The notes beneath the pieces are model-generated. The model was given only the letters and a program-made list of their open reading frames with translations. It had not been told where the DNA came from and did no database searches. Shown in pieces: positions 6,082-12,859 of a stretch of DNA of 13,169 nt. The first letter of the stretch is position 1. Each line of letters starts with the position of its first letter. Where the stretch lies: positions 1 through 13,169 of the forward strand of contig DUTA01000048.1 of the NCBI GenBank assembly GCA_012842325.1, in the 5' to 3' direction. Both the position numbers and the translations under genes were made by a program. The stretch is from Bacillota bacterium (GTDB lineage: Bacteria > Bacillota > DTU030).

Positions 6082-6097
6082 GGAGGAGGTGAATGGC

Positions 6098-6439
6098 GTG
6101 GTTGCTTATGAGTTGATGGTGATCTTGAATCCCGAACTCAGCGAAGAAGAGACGGAAAGCACCCTCCAGCGGCTGCAGGACATCGTCCGGGAGGGTAAAG
6201 GTGAAGTCAGCAACCTGGACAAATGGGGGAAACGGCGCCTGGCCTATGAGGTGAAGAAGTTCCGGGAAGGCTATTACGCCGTCATGAACTTCAAAGCAGC
6301 CCCCGCCGTGGCAGCTGAGGTGGAGCGGATCATCAAGATTACTGACAATATCATCCGCTACCTGTTGATCAGGGACGAAAAGGCGGAACGGGAAGAGCGG
6401 GAAAAGAGGGAACCGGAGAAGGTTCAGGAAGAAGAGTAG
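6098..6439 (+). CDS. rpsF: 30S ribosomal protein S6
   Basis: A 113-residue S6, which binds S18 in the platform of the small subunit. It starts VVAYELMVILNPELSEEE and contains the S6 signatures IVREGKGEVSNLDKWGKRRLAYEVKKFREGYY (in parts) and IIKITDNIIRYLLIR, then an acidic/basic Glu-Arg-Lys tail from about residue 92. GTG 6098 follows GGGAGGAGGTG by about seven bases. In-frame codons back to 5942 would translate the structured leader and are rejected; an ATG at 6093 is out of frame and stops at once. First gene of rpsF-ssb-rpsR. Confidence 0.97.
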   Translation: MVAYELMVILNPELSEEETESTLQRLQDIVREGKGEVSNLDKWGKRRLAYEVKKFREGYYAVMNFKAAPAVAAEVERIIKITDNIIRYLLIRDEKAEREEREKREPEKVQEEE

Positions 6440-6466
6440 AAAGCCAGAGAAGGTGGTGTGCACCCC

Positions 6467-6883
6467 ATGCTCAACAAGGTGATCCTCATCGGCCGGCTGG
6501 CCCGGGATCCGGAGCTCCGGTATACCCCCAGCGGTAAACCGGTGGCCAGATTTGCCCTGGCAGTGGAACGTCCCTATACAAACCAAATGGGGGAAAGGGA
6601 AGTTGATTTTATCAACATTGTTGCCTGGCAGCGCCTGGCCGAAGTCTGTGCCAACAACCTGGGTAAGGGCAGGCTGGTGGCAGTAGATGGGAGACTCCAG
6701 GTCCGTTCCTATGAAGGCCAGGACGGACAGCGGCGGTGGATGACCGAAGTGGTGGCCAACGATGTCCGCTTTTTGGATTGGCCCAGGCAGGGGCAGGCAG
6801 CCGGCAGCGAGGGGTTGGGCACCACCGATCTGGGTGATCTGGGTGACGAAATTGATTTTAACGAAGACGATCTACCCTTTTAA
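6467..6883 (+). CDS. ssb: Single-stranded DNA-binding protein
   Basis: A 138-residue SSB that coats single-stranded DNA in replication and repair. The N-terminal OB fold (about 1-105) shows the normal motifs MLNKVILIGRLARDPELRYT, VARFALAV, VDFINIVAWQRLAEVC and VDGRLQVRSYEGQDGQRR. A short, low-complexity Gly/Asp linker follows, then the acidic tip ending DDLPF, which recruits partner proteins. ATG 6467 gives the standard N-terminus; a GTG at 6458 lies almost on the ribosome site AAGGTGG and is unlikely. Lies between rpsF and rpsR in the order typical of Firmicutes. Confidence 0.97.
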   Translation: MLNKVILIGRLARDPELRYTPSGKPVARFALAVERPYTNQMGEREVDFINIVAWQRLAEVCANNLGKGRLVAVDGRLQVRSYEGQDGQRRWMTEVVANDVRFLDWPRQGQAAGSEGLGTTDLGDLGDEIDFNEDDLPF

Positions 6884-6911
6884 TCGCCCCAAAGGAGGGA
6901 TGTAAAAGGAA

Positions 6912-7136
6912 ATGGCAAGGGACCGGAAACGGAAACGCAAGGTCTGCAGTTTCTGTGTCGATAAAATCGATTATGTCGACTATAAAGATGTAGGGCGACT
7001 GCGCCGCTTTATCAGCGAAAGGGGAAAACTTCTGCCCCGGCGGATAACCGGTAACTGTGCCCGGCACCAGCGGCAGGTAACCAAGGCCGTTAAGAGGGCC
7101 CGGAACATTGCCCTGATGCCCTATACCAACGACTGA
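6912..7136 (+). CDS. rpsR: 30S ribosomal protein S18 (zinc-ligand form)
   Basis: A 74-residue S18, partner of S6. After a very basic head (RDRKRKRK) it has CSFC (Cys12, Cys15) and NCARHQ (Cys49, His52). These four residues form the zinc-binding set of the C+ form of S18, which many bacteria have lost. The core VDYKDVGRLRRFISERGKL and the RRITG loop are standard. AAAGGAGGG and a second AAAAGGA precede ATG 6912. A terminator follows two bases after the stop, ending the rpsF operon. Confidence 0.97.
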   Translation: MARDRKRKRKVCSFCVDKIDYVDYKDVGRLRRFISERGKLLPRRITGNCARHQRQVTKAVKRARNIALMPYTND

Positions 7137-7137
7137 G

Positions 7138-7160
7138 AGCGCAGATTTCTGCGCTTTCTT
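7138..7160 (+). terminator. Rho-independent terminator after rpsR
   Basis: AGCGCAG (7138-7144), loop ATTT, CTGCGCT (7149-7155), then TTCTT. A seven-pair stem with a moderate U tract, directly after the rpsR stop codon. Confidence 0.8.
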
Positions 7161-7193
7161 CATCTAGGCCGTCTGCCTGTGGTGCCGGCTTCT

Positions 7194-7261
7194 GCAAGGT
7201 GGCGGCCTTGCCTGGCGGAGCGAAGGGGTCCTTCCGGCAACATTAAGCAGAGGGAGGACCC
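7194..7261 (+). other. Alternative hairpins in the leader before the SCIFF gene
   Basis: The 180-base gap before the SCIFF gene holds overlapping pairings: GCAAGG/CCTTGC (7194-7199/7206-7211); TTGCC/GGCAA (7208-7212/7236-7240) enclosing GAAGG/CCTTC (7222-7226/7230-7234); and GGGTCC/GGACCC (7226-7231/7256-7261). The first two share bases 7208-7211, and the last two share 7226-7231, so they exclude each other. A tiny frame of 11 codons (ATG 7262, stop at 7297) follows GAGGGAGGA. I see no clear promoter in this gap. Confidence 0.35.
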
Positions 7262-7341
7262 ATGCCATCCGGACTTAAACCCCGGGAGAATACATAGGAA
7301 TAATTGGAGAAGGAGAAATTATCGAAAGGAGTGATTGGACG

Positions 7342-7503
7342 ATGACCACCAAGAAGACCCACATCCGGACCATCACCAAAGGGACTTTACAGGACACCCT
7401 CGCCGGCGGCGGCTGCGGTGCCTGCCAGAATTCCTGTCAATCGGCCTGTAAAACCTCCTTGACCGTCAGCAATCAACCCTGTGTCAACCAAACCCGCCAG
7501 TAA
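7342..7503 (+). CDS. SCIFF family ribosomal peptide precursor (five-cysteine variant)
   Basis: A 53-residue precursor of the SCIFF family (six cysteines in forty-five residues), the substrate of the radical SAM enzyme encoded next. The leader half (MTTKKTHIRTITKGTLQDTL) keeps the KHIxTI-like start. The core runs GGGCGACQNSCQSACKTS then LTVSNQPC. Cysteines are at 25, 28, 32, 36 and 47. The canonical family has a sixth inside CKTSCTV, which here is Leu40 (codon TTG). In the characterised relative CteA the thioether joins Cys32 to Thr37; the matching pair, Cys36 and Thr41, is kept. GAAAGGAG precedes ATG 7342 by about 12 bases. The mature product's role is unknown. Confidence 0.92.
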   Translation: MTTKKTHIRTITKGTLQDTLAGGGCGACQNSCQSACKTSLTVSNQPCVNQTRQ

Positions 7504-7511
7504 CTCTAAGC

Positions 7512-7552
7512 AGGCCCTGTGTGGACCAGCCACCCGGGGCCCTACTCTTTTT
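7512..7552 (+). terminator. Attenuator-like terminator between SCIFF and its maturase
   Basis: AGGCCC (7512-7517) pairs with GGG-c-CCT (7537-7543, one bulged C) around an inner GTGG/CCAC stem (7521-7524/7530-7533), then ACTC and TTTTT to 7552. It lies between precursor and maturase in one direction, so partial read-through would give more peptide than enzyme. Confidence 0.7.
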
Positions 7553-7565
7553 GTGAGGTGAAGAT

Positions 7566-8939
7566 ATGCTTCCGGAACCTGCTATTCACAGATTCCGCCT
7601 GGGAAACACCAGGCTGGTTGTAGATGTCAACAGCGGTGCCCTGCACCAGGTGGATGATGTCACCTGGGCAGTGCTGGAATACTATAGGGAAAAGGAGAGG
7701 GAAGAAATCATAAGCCTTCTCCAGGGGCGTTTTTCCCGGGCCGAGGTGGAAGAAGCCCTGGCGGAATTGGATGAGCTGTGCCGGGAGGGGCTGCTGTACA
7801 GCGCCGCCCCGCCCCTGCCGGAAGACCGCTGGCCCGGGGAAAGCCAGGTGAAGGCCCTCTGCCTCCACGTGGCCCACGACTGCAACCTGCGCTGTCGCTA
7901 CTGCTTTGGCGGCACCGGGGGCTACGGCGGGGAGCGGGGCCTGATGAGCGCCGAGGTGGGTCGGCGGGCAGTAGATTTCCTCCTGGATAATTCCGGCCCC
8001 CGCCCCCTGTGCGAAATCGATTTCTTTGGCGGAGAACCCCTCCTGAACCTGGCCGTGGTGAAGGAGGTGGTCCGCTATGCCCGGGAAGAAGGGGCCAAAA
8101 GGGGAAAGGAATTCAAGTTCACCCTGACCACCAACGGAGTGCTCCTCGATGGGGAGGCCCGCTCTTTTCTCAATGAGAATAACATCAGTGTCGTCCTCAG
8201 CCTGGACGGGCGGCCCGAGGTCCACGACCGGATGCGGACCTTCCCCGGGGGCAAGGGTTCTTACAGCCACATCCTGCCCCGGCTCCAGGCCATGGCCGCT
8301 TCCCGCCCGCCGGAAGACTGTGTGATCAGGGGCACCTTTACCCGCTACAACCTGGATTTTTCCCGGGATGTCCTTTACCTGGCCGATCTCGGTTTCACCA
8401 ACCTCTCCCTGGAACCGGTGGTGGCCAAAGCAGGTGACTATGCCCTGACCCGGGAGGACCTGCCGGCTATCTTTGCCCAGTATGAAACCCTGGCCCGGGC
8501 TTACCTTGCCCGGCACCGGGAGGGACGGCCCTTCCGCTATTACCACTTTGAGGTTTACTTCAACCAGGGACCCTGCCTGTACAAGCGGATCAGCGGCTGC
8601 GGCGCCGGCCATGAGTATTTTGCCGTCGCCCCGACGGGAGAACTCTACCCCTGCCACCAGTTCGTGGGGAAAGCAGAGTTTTTACTGGGCAATGTCTACC
8701 GGGGGATCGAAAACCCCGGGCTCTGCCGCCAGTTTAAGGAAGCCCATGTCTACAACAAGAAGGAATGCTCTGCCTGCTGGGCCCGCTTTTACTGCAGCGG
8801 CGGCTGCCATGCCAACAATCATCTTTTTACCGGCGACCTTTGCACCCCCTACCCCCTGGGCTGTGAATTGAGCAAGAAGCGGATTGAGTGCGCCCTGGCG
8901 GTCCAGGCGGTGCTGGCGGCAGAAAGGGAAAAACAATAA
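7566..8939 (+). CDS. SCIFF peptide maturase, radical SAM/SPASM protein
   Basis: A 457-residue iron-sulfur enzyme that installs a thioether cross-link in the SCIFF peptide (TIGR03974 type; CteB is the studied relative). Domains in order: an N-terminal PqqD-like peptide-recognition region (about 1-85, including VDVNSGALHQVDDVTWAVLE); a radical SAM core with CNLRCRYC (Cys106, Cys110, Cys113) binding the SAM cluster, then FFGGEPLLN (153-161) and TTNGVLL; and a C-terminal SPASM region from about 335 with CGAGHEYFAVAPTGELYPCHQF, CSACWARFYCSGGC and later cysteines for auxiliary clusters. Length is typical. GAGGTG precedes ATG 7566. It sits immediately after the precursor gene and before a terminator. 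Confidence 0.95.
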   Translation: MLPEPAIHRFRLGNTRLVVDVNSGALHQVDDVTWAVLEYYREKEREEIISLLQGRFSRAEVEEALAELDELCREGLLYSAAPPLPEDRWPGESQVKALCLHVAHDCNLRCRYCFGGTGGYGGERGLMSAEVGRRAVDFLLDNSGPRPLCEIDFFGGEPLLNLAVVKEVVRYAREEGAKRGKEFKFTLTTNGVLLDGEARSFLNENNISVVLSLDGRPEVHDRMRTFPGGKGSYSHILPRLQAMAASRPPEDCVIRGTFTRYNLDFSRDVLYLADLGFTNLSLEPVVAKAGDYALTREDLPAIFAQYETLARAYLARHREGRPFRYYHFEVYFNQGPCLYKRISGCGAGHEYFAVAPTGELYPCHQFVGKAEFLLGNVYRGIENPGLCRQFKEAHVYNKKECSACWARFYCSGGCHANNHLFTGDLCTPYPLGCELSKKRIECALAVQAVLAAEREKQ

Positions 8940-9007
8940 TTGTTCCGGCGCCTCAGGGAACTGCTGCCAGGGGCAGGAGATCTTACCACCGGTGCAGAAT
9001 AGTGTAG

Positions 9008-9036
9008 CGGTACCCCTTGGCTGTGTACCGGTTTTT
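9008..9036 (+). terminator. Terminator after the SCIFF maturase
   Basis: CGGTAC (9008-9013) and GTACCG (9025-9030) form a six-pair stem with an eleven-base loop, followed by GTTTTTAT. It separates the SCIFF cassette from the genes that follow. Confidence 0.78.
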
Positions 9037-9064
9037 ATAAGCTGTAAATATGGAGGGGTTGATT

Positions 9065-9388
9065 GTGCCGCCCAGTCCGCAGCAAGGAGAAATTGACCTG
9101 GCCCGCAATTTGAGGACAATAGAGTGGCTGAAAACCCAGCTCCTGGAACAAATCTCCCTCTTGTTTAAGGCCATGCTGCAGGGGAGTGAGGAATTTACTT
9201 TGGATGCCCTGGCCGGTATCATTATTGCCCTTTTGGTCCTCACCCGCCGTCTGGGTTTGAGTTTTGCCCGCTTGGAGAAAAAACTCTTTCAGCAGCTCAA
9301 ATCCAATATCGAGGCTGAACACGAGGTGGAGAAATGGTACGGTGATCTTTCTGCCCTATTGGATTACCTGTCCGGGATGAAGAGGTGA
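9065..9388 (+). CDS. MazG-like family protein
   Basis: A 107-residue, all-helical protein of the MazG-like family (PF12643 type), related to nucleotide pyrophosphohydrolases but short. Family stretches: DLARNLRTIEWLKTQLLEQI (11-30), LFKAMLQGSEE, ALAGIIIALLVLTRRLGLSF (49-67) and EAEHEVEKWYGDLSALLDYL (83-102). The EEXXE plus EXXD metal site of true MazG is not obvious, so activity is uncertain. GTG 9065 is chosen because GGAGGGG lies at 9052-9058; an ATG at 9050 would include that site. Its stop overlaps a GTG of yybS, so the two are translationally coupled. Confidence 0.82.
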   Translation: MPPSPQQGEIDLARNLRTIEWLKTQLLEQISLLFKAMLQGSEEFTLDALAGIIIALLVLTRRLGLSFARLEKKLFQQLKSNIEAEHEVEKWYGDLSALLDYLSGMKR

Positions 9389-9393
9389 ATAGT

Positions 9394-10338
9394 TTGACAC
9401 CAAAGGAGAAAACCAGGTCACTGGTAGAGGCGGCCATGCTGGCTGCCCTTACCGTTGTTTTGCTTTTGCCCACCATCTACCTGCCCCTGCTGGGGACGCT
9501 AACCCTTTTTATCTGGCCGGTACCCATCACGGTCCTGGGGGTCCGGCATGGTTTAAAGAGCAGCATCCTGGCCATGGTGACGGCGGCCCTCATTGCCAGC
9601 ATCCTCAGCCATCCCCTCACCGTCGCTTCCCTGGTGATCTGGCTGGGTTTCCTGGGGATTGCCCTGGGCTTCTGTTTCCGGGAAAAATGGCCGCCGGTCA
9701 GGACCCTGGGGGTTGGTATCCTGACGGTCCTGGCTTCTACCCTCCTCTTGTTTCTCCTCACCCTGCTGGTTTTTGGTGTCAATCCCCTGGCAGAGGGGCA
9801 GACCATGCTGGCCGAAGCGGGCTCCCAGGCCCTGGAATTCTACCGGGGGCTGGGCATCCCTGCCGAGCAGCTGGAGCAGATGGAAAAGTATTACCTGCAG
9901 ATGGTGGAGATGTTCCGTTATCTGCTGCCGGCGACCCTGCTGCTGGGCAGCAGCTTTACCACCTTCATCAATTTTTCCGTGGCCCGCCTGGTCCTGGGGA
10001 AACTGGGGGAAGATGTACCGGGCCTGCCCCCCTTTAGCACCTGGCAGTTCCCCCGGAACCTGCTTTTGGGATACCTGGTGGGGATACTCTTTGTGATGGG
10101 GGGAAACTATTATGGCCACAACCTCCTTTTGGAGATCGGCCTCAACATCCAGGTGATCTTTAATCTGGTTCTGGCCCTGGCCGGACTTTCAGTGGTCCAT
10201 TACCTGCTGGGGCGGTACCGCCTGCCCAGGACCCTGATCATCCTGGCCAGCGTCATCATAATTCTCAATCCTATTTTTTTGCAGCTGGTTACCTTTCTGG
10301 GCATTGTTGACATTGCCTTTAATTTGCGCAAGCTTTAA
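9394..10338 (+). CDS. yybS: YybS/DUF2232 multi-pass membrane protein
   Basis: A roughly 314-residue integral membrane protein of the DUF2232 family, normally encoded just before gdpP. Hydrophobic helices occupy most of it: about 12-35, 40-60, 62-85, 93-120, then, after a hydrophilic stretch (NPLAEGQTMLAEAG...), about 170-200, 215-240, 245-265 and 280-305. Function is unknown; the fold resembles small-molecule transporter components, which is only an inference. TTG 9394 is placed six bases after GAGGTG; GTG 9385, overlapping the previous stop, is the alternative and adds three residues. Confidence 0.85.
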   Translation: MTPKEKTRSLVEAAMLAALTVVLLLPTIYLPLLGTLTLFIWPVPITVLGVRHGLKSSILAMVTAALIASILSHPLTVASLVIWLGFLGIALGFCFREKWPPVRTLGVGILTVLASTLLLFLLTLLVFGVNPLAEGQTMLAEAGSQALEFYRGLGIPAEQLEQMEKYYLQMVEMFRYLLPATLLLGSSFTTFINFSVARLVLGKLGEDVPGLPPFSTWQFPRNLLLGYLVGILFVMGGNYYGHNLLLEIGLNIQVIFNLVLALAGLSVVHYLLGRYRLPRTLIILASVIIILNPIFLQLVTFLGIVDIAFNLRKL

Positions 10339-10368
10339 ATCCCCCAGCTTCCGGGAGGTTCTAAGCGG

Positions 10369-12336
10369 ATGAAACAATACCGGGTCGTGCTGTCTCCAGA
10401 TCAGCGCTTATTTTTAGGTGTGGTCTCTGTACTGGTCCTTTTGCTGGGATACTACAACTGGCGGATGGCCCTTTTGGGTTTCATAGTCCTGGGCAGCCTG
10501 TATTATTACAGCTGGGAAACGGCCCGCCGGCGTCGGGCGACCCTGGAGGAAAACCTCCGGTCCCTGGCCATGCAGGTGGAAACGACGGCCCAGGACATTA
10601 TTTATAACCTGCCCTGGGGCCTGGCCGTCCTGGATGACCAGGGCATCGTCCGCTGGTGCAATTCCCGGCTGGTGGATATGTTCCCCGGCCGGGAGATAAT
10701 CGGGGAGGGGATCTCTTCCCTTTTTCCTGGCATCAAAATGGACAGGGAACAGATGCGGCTCCAGGAAGGGGAACGCTGGTTTGACCTCTACCTGCACCGG
10801 GTCCATACCCGGAAGGGCAGGGGGAACAACCACGTCCTCTTTGTCCAGGAGATCACCCAGGTGGAGGAACGCCTGGCCCAGCGGGCCAGGGAGGCGCCCT
10901 GTGTGGGCCTGGTTCAGGTGGATAACTATGAAGAGGTCCTCCAGTCGGTGGCTTCCGAGGAGCGCCCCCTGCTGGCGGCCGCCATCGATCGGGTCCTGTC
11001 GGACTGGGCGGCGGAGAAAAAGGGCTTCCTGCAGAAATACAACCCGGATCGGTACCTGGTTCTCTTAACCTGGGAACAATTGGCCGCCAGCCGGGAAGAA
11101 CGCTTTCCCATCCTGGACCGGGTCAAGGAGATCAAGATGGGCAACAAACTCCCCGTCACCTTAAGCTGCGGCTTCGGGATCGGCTCCGCCAGCCTGCAGG
11201 AACTGGGCGCCTTTGCCCGGGCCGGCCTGGACCTGGCCCTGGGCCGGGGCGGCGATCAGGTGGTGATCAGGGATCCGGAGCGCTTCCACTTCTTCGGGGG
11301 GAAAACCAAGGCCCTGGAAAAGCGGACCCAGGTCAAAGCCAGGGTCATTGCCCATGCCCTGCGGGAGCTTATGGAACAGGCCGCCCAGGTCATGATCATG
11401 AGCCACCGGAACGCCGATCTGGACAGCGTGGGAGCGGCGGCGGGGATGATCCGGGCCGCCCGCACCGTGGGCAAGGAGGCCTATATTGTCCTGGAAGATG
11501 TCAACCCGGCGGTGGAAAAGATGGTGGCCTACCTTAAGGAGCAGGGAGACTTCCGGGGGGTCTTTTTCAACGAAGCCGAGGCCCTGCGGGTGGTCAACGC
11601 CGGGACCCTGCTGGTGGTCCTGGATACCCACAAGCCTTCCCTGGTGGCGGCGCCGGCCCTGCTGGAGCGGACCAACAAGGTGGTGGTCATCGACCATCAC
11701 CGCCGGGGGGAAGAATTTATTGCCGAGCCAATTCTGGTTTACCTGGAAACCTATGCCTCTTCCGCCAGCGAGCTGGTAACGGAGCTCCTCCAGTACCTGG
11801 GGGACAATGTGGAGCTGACTTCCTGGGAAGCCACCGCCCTCCTGGCCGGTATTGCCGTGGACACCAAGAGTTTCAGCTACCAGACCGGGGTCCGGACCTT
11901 TGAGGCGGCGGCCTTCCTGCGCCGCTCCGGGGCGGATCAGGAAACAATCCAGCGCTTTCTGCAGGACGACTGGGTCACCTTTATCAACCGGGCCGAGATC
12001 ATAAAGGGGGCCGAAGTCTTCTACGGCAAGGTGGCCGTGGCCATGGTCCCCCAGGAGGGGGAAAAGGCCCAGCTTCTGGCGGCCCAGACGGCCGATGAGC
12101 TCCTCACCATTGAAGATTTCGCGGCATCCTTTGTCATTTACCCCATTGCCGGGGGAGCTGCCGTCAGCGCCCGTTCCACCGGCGACATTAATGTGCAGGT
12201 AATGATGGAGCAGCTGGGGGGTGGCGGTCATATGACCATTGCCGGAGCCCAGCTGGAGGGGGTGACCCCCGCCCAGGCCCGGGAAAGGGTCCTGGAGGTC
12301 ATCCACGAGTACTTTGCAGAGGAGGCTGGGAAATGA
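10369..12336 (+). CDS. gdpP: Cyclic-di-AMP phosphodiesterase GdpP (DHH/DHHA1)
   Basis: A 655-residue membrane-anchored enzyme that cleaves c-di-AMP to pApA, controlling osmotic and cell-wall balance. Domains: two membrane helices (about 13-30 and 33-48); a PAS-like domain (about 75-165, with NLPWGLAVLDDQG); a degenerate GGDEF domain (about 178-305) in which the signature reads NPDRY at 225-229, so it should not be a cyclase; and a DHH domain with MSHRNADLDSVGAA (His346, Asp350, Asp352), VVLDTHKPS (Asp419) and VVIDHHRRG (Asp442-His443-His444). The DHHA1 domain ends with GGGGHMTIAGAQ near 620. All catalytic residues appear present. GGGAGG precedes ATG 10369. The stop overlaps the rplI start by four bases. 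Confidence 0.96.
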   Translation: MKQYRVVLSPDQRLFLGVVSVLVLLLGYYNWRMALLGFIVLGSLYYYSWETARRRRATLEENLRSLAMQVETTAQDIIYNLPWGLAVLDDQGIVRWCNSRLVDMFPGREIIGEGISSLFPGIKMDREQMRLQEGERWFDLYLHRVHTRKGRGNNHVLFVQEITQVEERLAQRAREAPCVGLVQVDNYEEVLQSVASEERPLLAAAIDRVLSDWAAEKKGFLQKYNPDRYLVLLTWEQLAASREERFPILDRVKEIKMGNKLPVTLSCGFGIGSASLQELGAFARAGLDLALGRGGDQVVIRDPERFHFFGGKTKALEKRTQVKARVIAHALRELMEQAAQVMIMSHRNADLDSVGAAAGMIRAARTVGKEAYIVLEDVNPAVEKMVAYLKEQGDFRGVFFNEAEALRVVNAGTLLVVLDTHKPSLVAAPALLERTNKVVVIDHHRRGEEFIAEPILVYLETYASSASELVTELLQYLGDNVELTSWEATALLAGIAVDTKSFSYQTGVRTFEAAAFLRRSGADQETIQRFLQDDWVTFINRAEIIKGAEVFYGKVAVAMVPQEGEKAQLLAAQTADELLTIEDFAASFVIYPIAGGAAVSARSTGDINVQVMMEQLGGGGHMTIAGAQLEGVTPAQARERVLEVIHEYFAEEAGK

Positions 12337-12785
12337 AGGTCATACTCACCCAAAAGGTTAAGAAACTGGGAGAAGCGGGGGATGTGGTCAAGGTCGCCGA
12401 CGGTTATGCCCGCAATTTTCTTATACCCCGGGGGCTGGCCGTGGAGGCGACGGCGGCCAACCTCAAGGAACTGGAGAAGACCAGGGAGCGCCAGGCCCAG
12501 AGGGAGGCCCGGGAGGAGGAGGAAGCCAGGGAGCTGGCCGCCCGGCTCAAGGAGCGGGTCATTGTGGTGCGGGGCAAGGCGGGAGAAGGGGGCCGCCTCT
12601 TCGGCTCCATTACGGGTCAGGACATTGCCCACGCCATAGAGGCAGAACTGGGAACCAGGGTGGACAAACGGAAAGTGGAGCTGAAGGAACCCCTGAAGGC
12701 CCTGGGGGACTACAGGGTTCCCGTCCGCCTCTATAAAGACTTTGTGGTGGAAGTAGCAGTCCAGGTGGTGGAAGAGGAAAAGTAG
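12333..12785 (+). CDS. rplI: 50S ribosomal protein L9
   Basis: A 150-residue L9. It has the N-terminal RNA-binding domain MKVILTQKVKKLGEAGDVV with the GYARNFLIPRGLA signature (24-36), a long charged connecting helix (about 42-75) and the C-terminal domain with GRLFGSIT and VPVRLYKDFVVEV. Length is normal. The ATG overlaps the gdpP stop (ATGA), and its ribosome site GAGGAGG is inside the end of gdpP, so translation is coupled. The gdpP-rplI pairing is conserved in Firmicutes. Confidence 0.97.
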   Translation: MKVILTQKVKKLGEAGDVVKVADGYARNFLIPRGLAVEATAANLKELEKTRERQAQREAREEEEARELAARLKERVIVVRGKAGEGGRLFGSITGQDIAHAIEAELGTRVDKRKVELKEPLKALGDYRVPVRLYKDFVVEVAVQVVEEEK

Positions 12786-12859
12786 GCGAGAAAAGCAGGG
12801 TTCTTCCGGCAGGTTGGGGTTTCTCCGGACCCGGCGCCCAGAAAGGAGTACTAACGGAC

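Noticed and set aside
5942..6097. N-terminal extension of S6
   Set aside because: S6 normally starts at about this GTG. The upstream codons coincide with a structured leader and contain the ribosome site itself.
7542..8657. Long minus-strand frame opposite the SCIFF maturase
   Set aside because: Its composition is a shadow of the GC-rich third positions of the real gene, and it has no recognisable domain or ribosome site.
11161..12306. Long minus-strand frame of 381 codons opposite gdpP
   Set aside because: His/Gly/Gln-rich antisense shadow of a gene whose catalytic motifs are intact on the plus strand.
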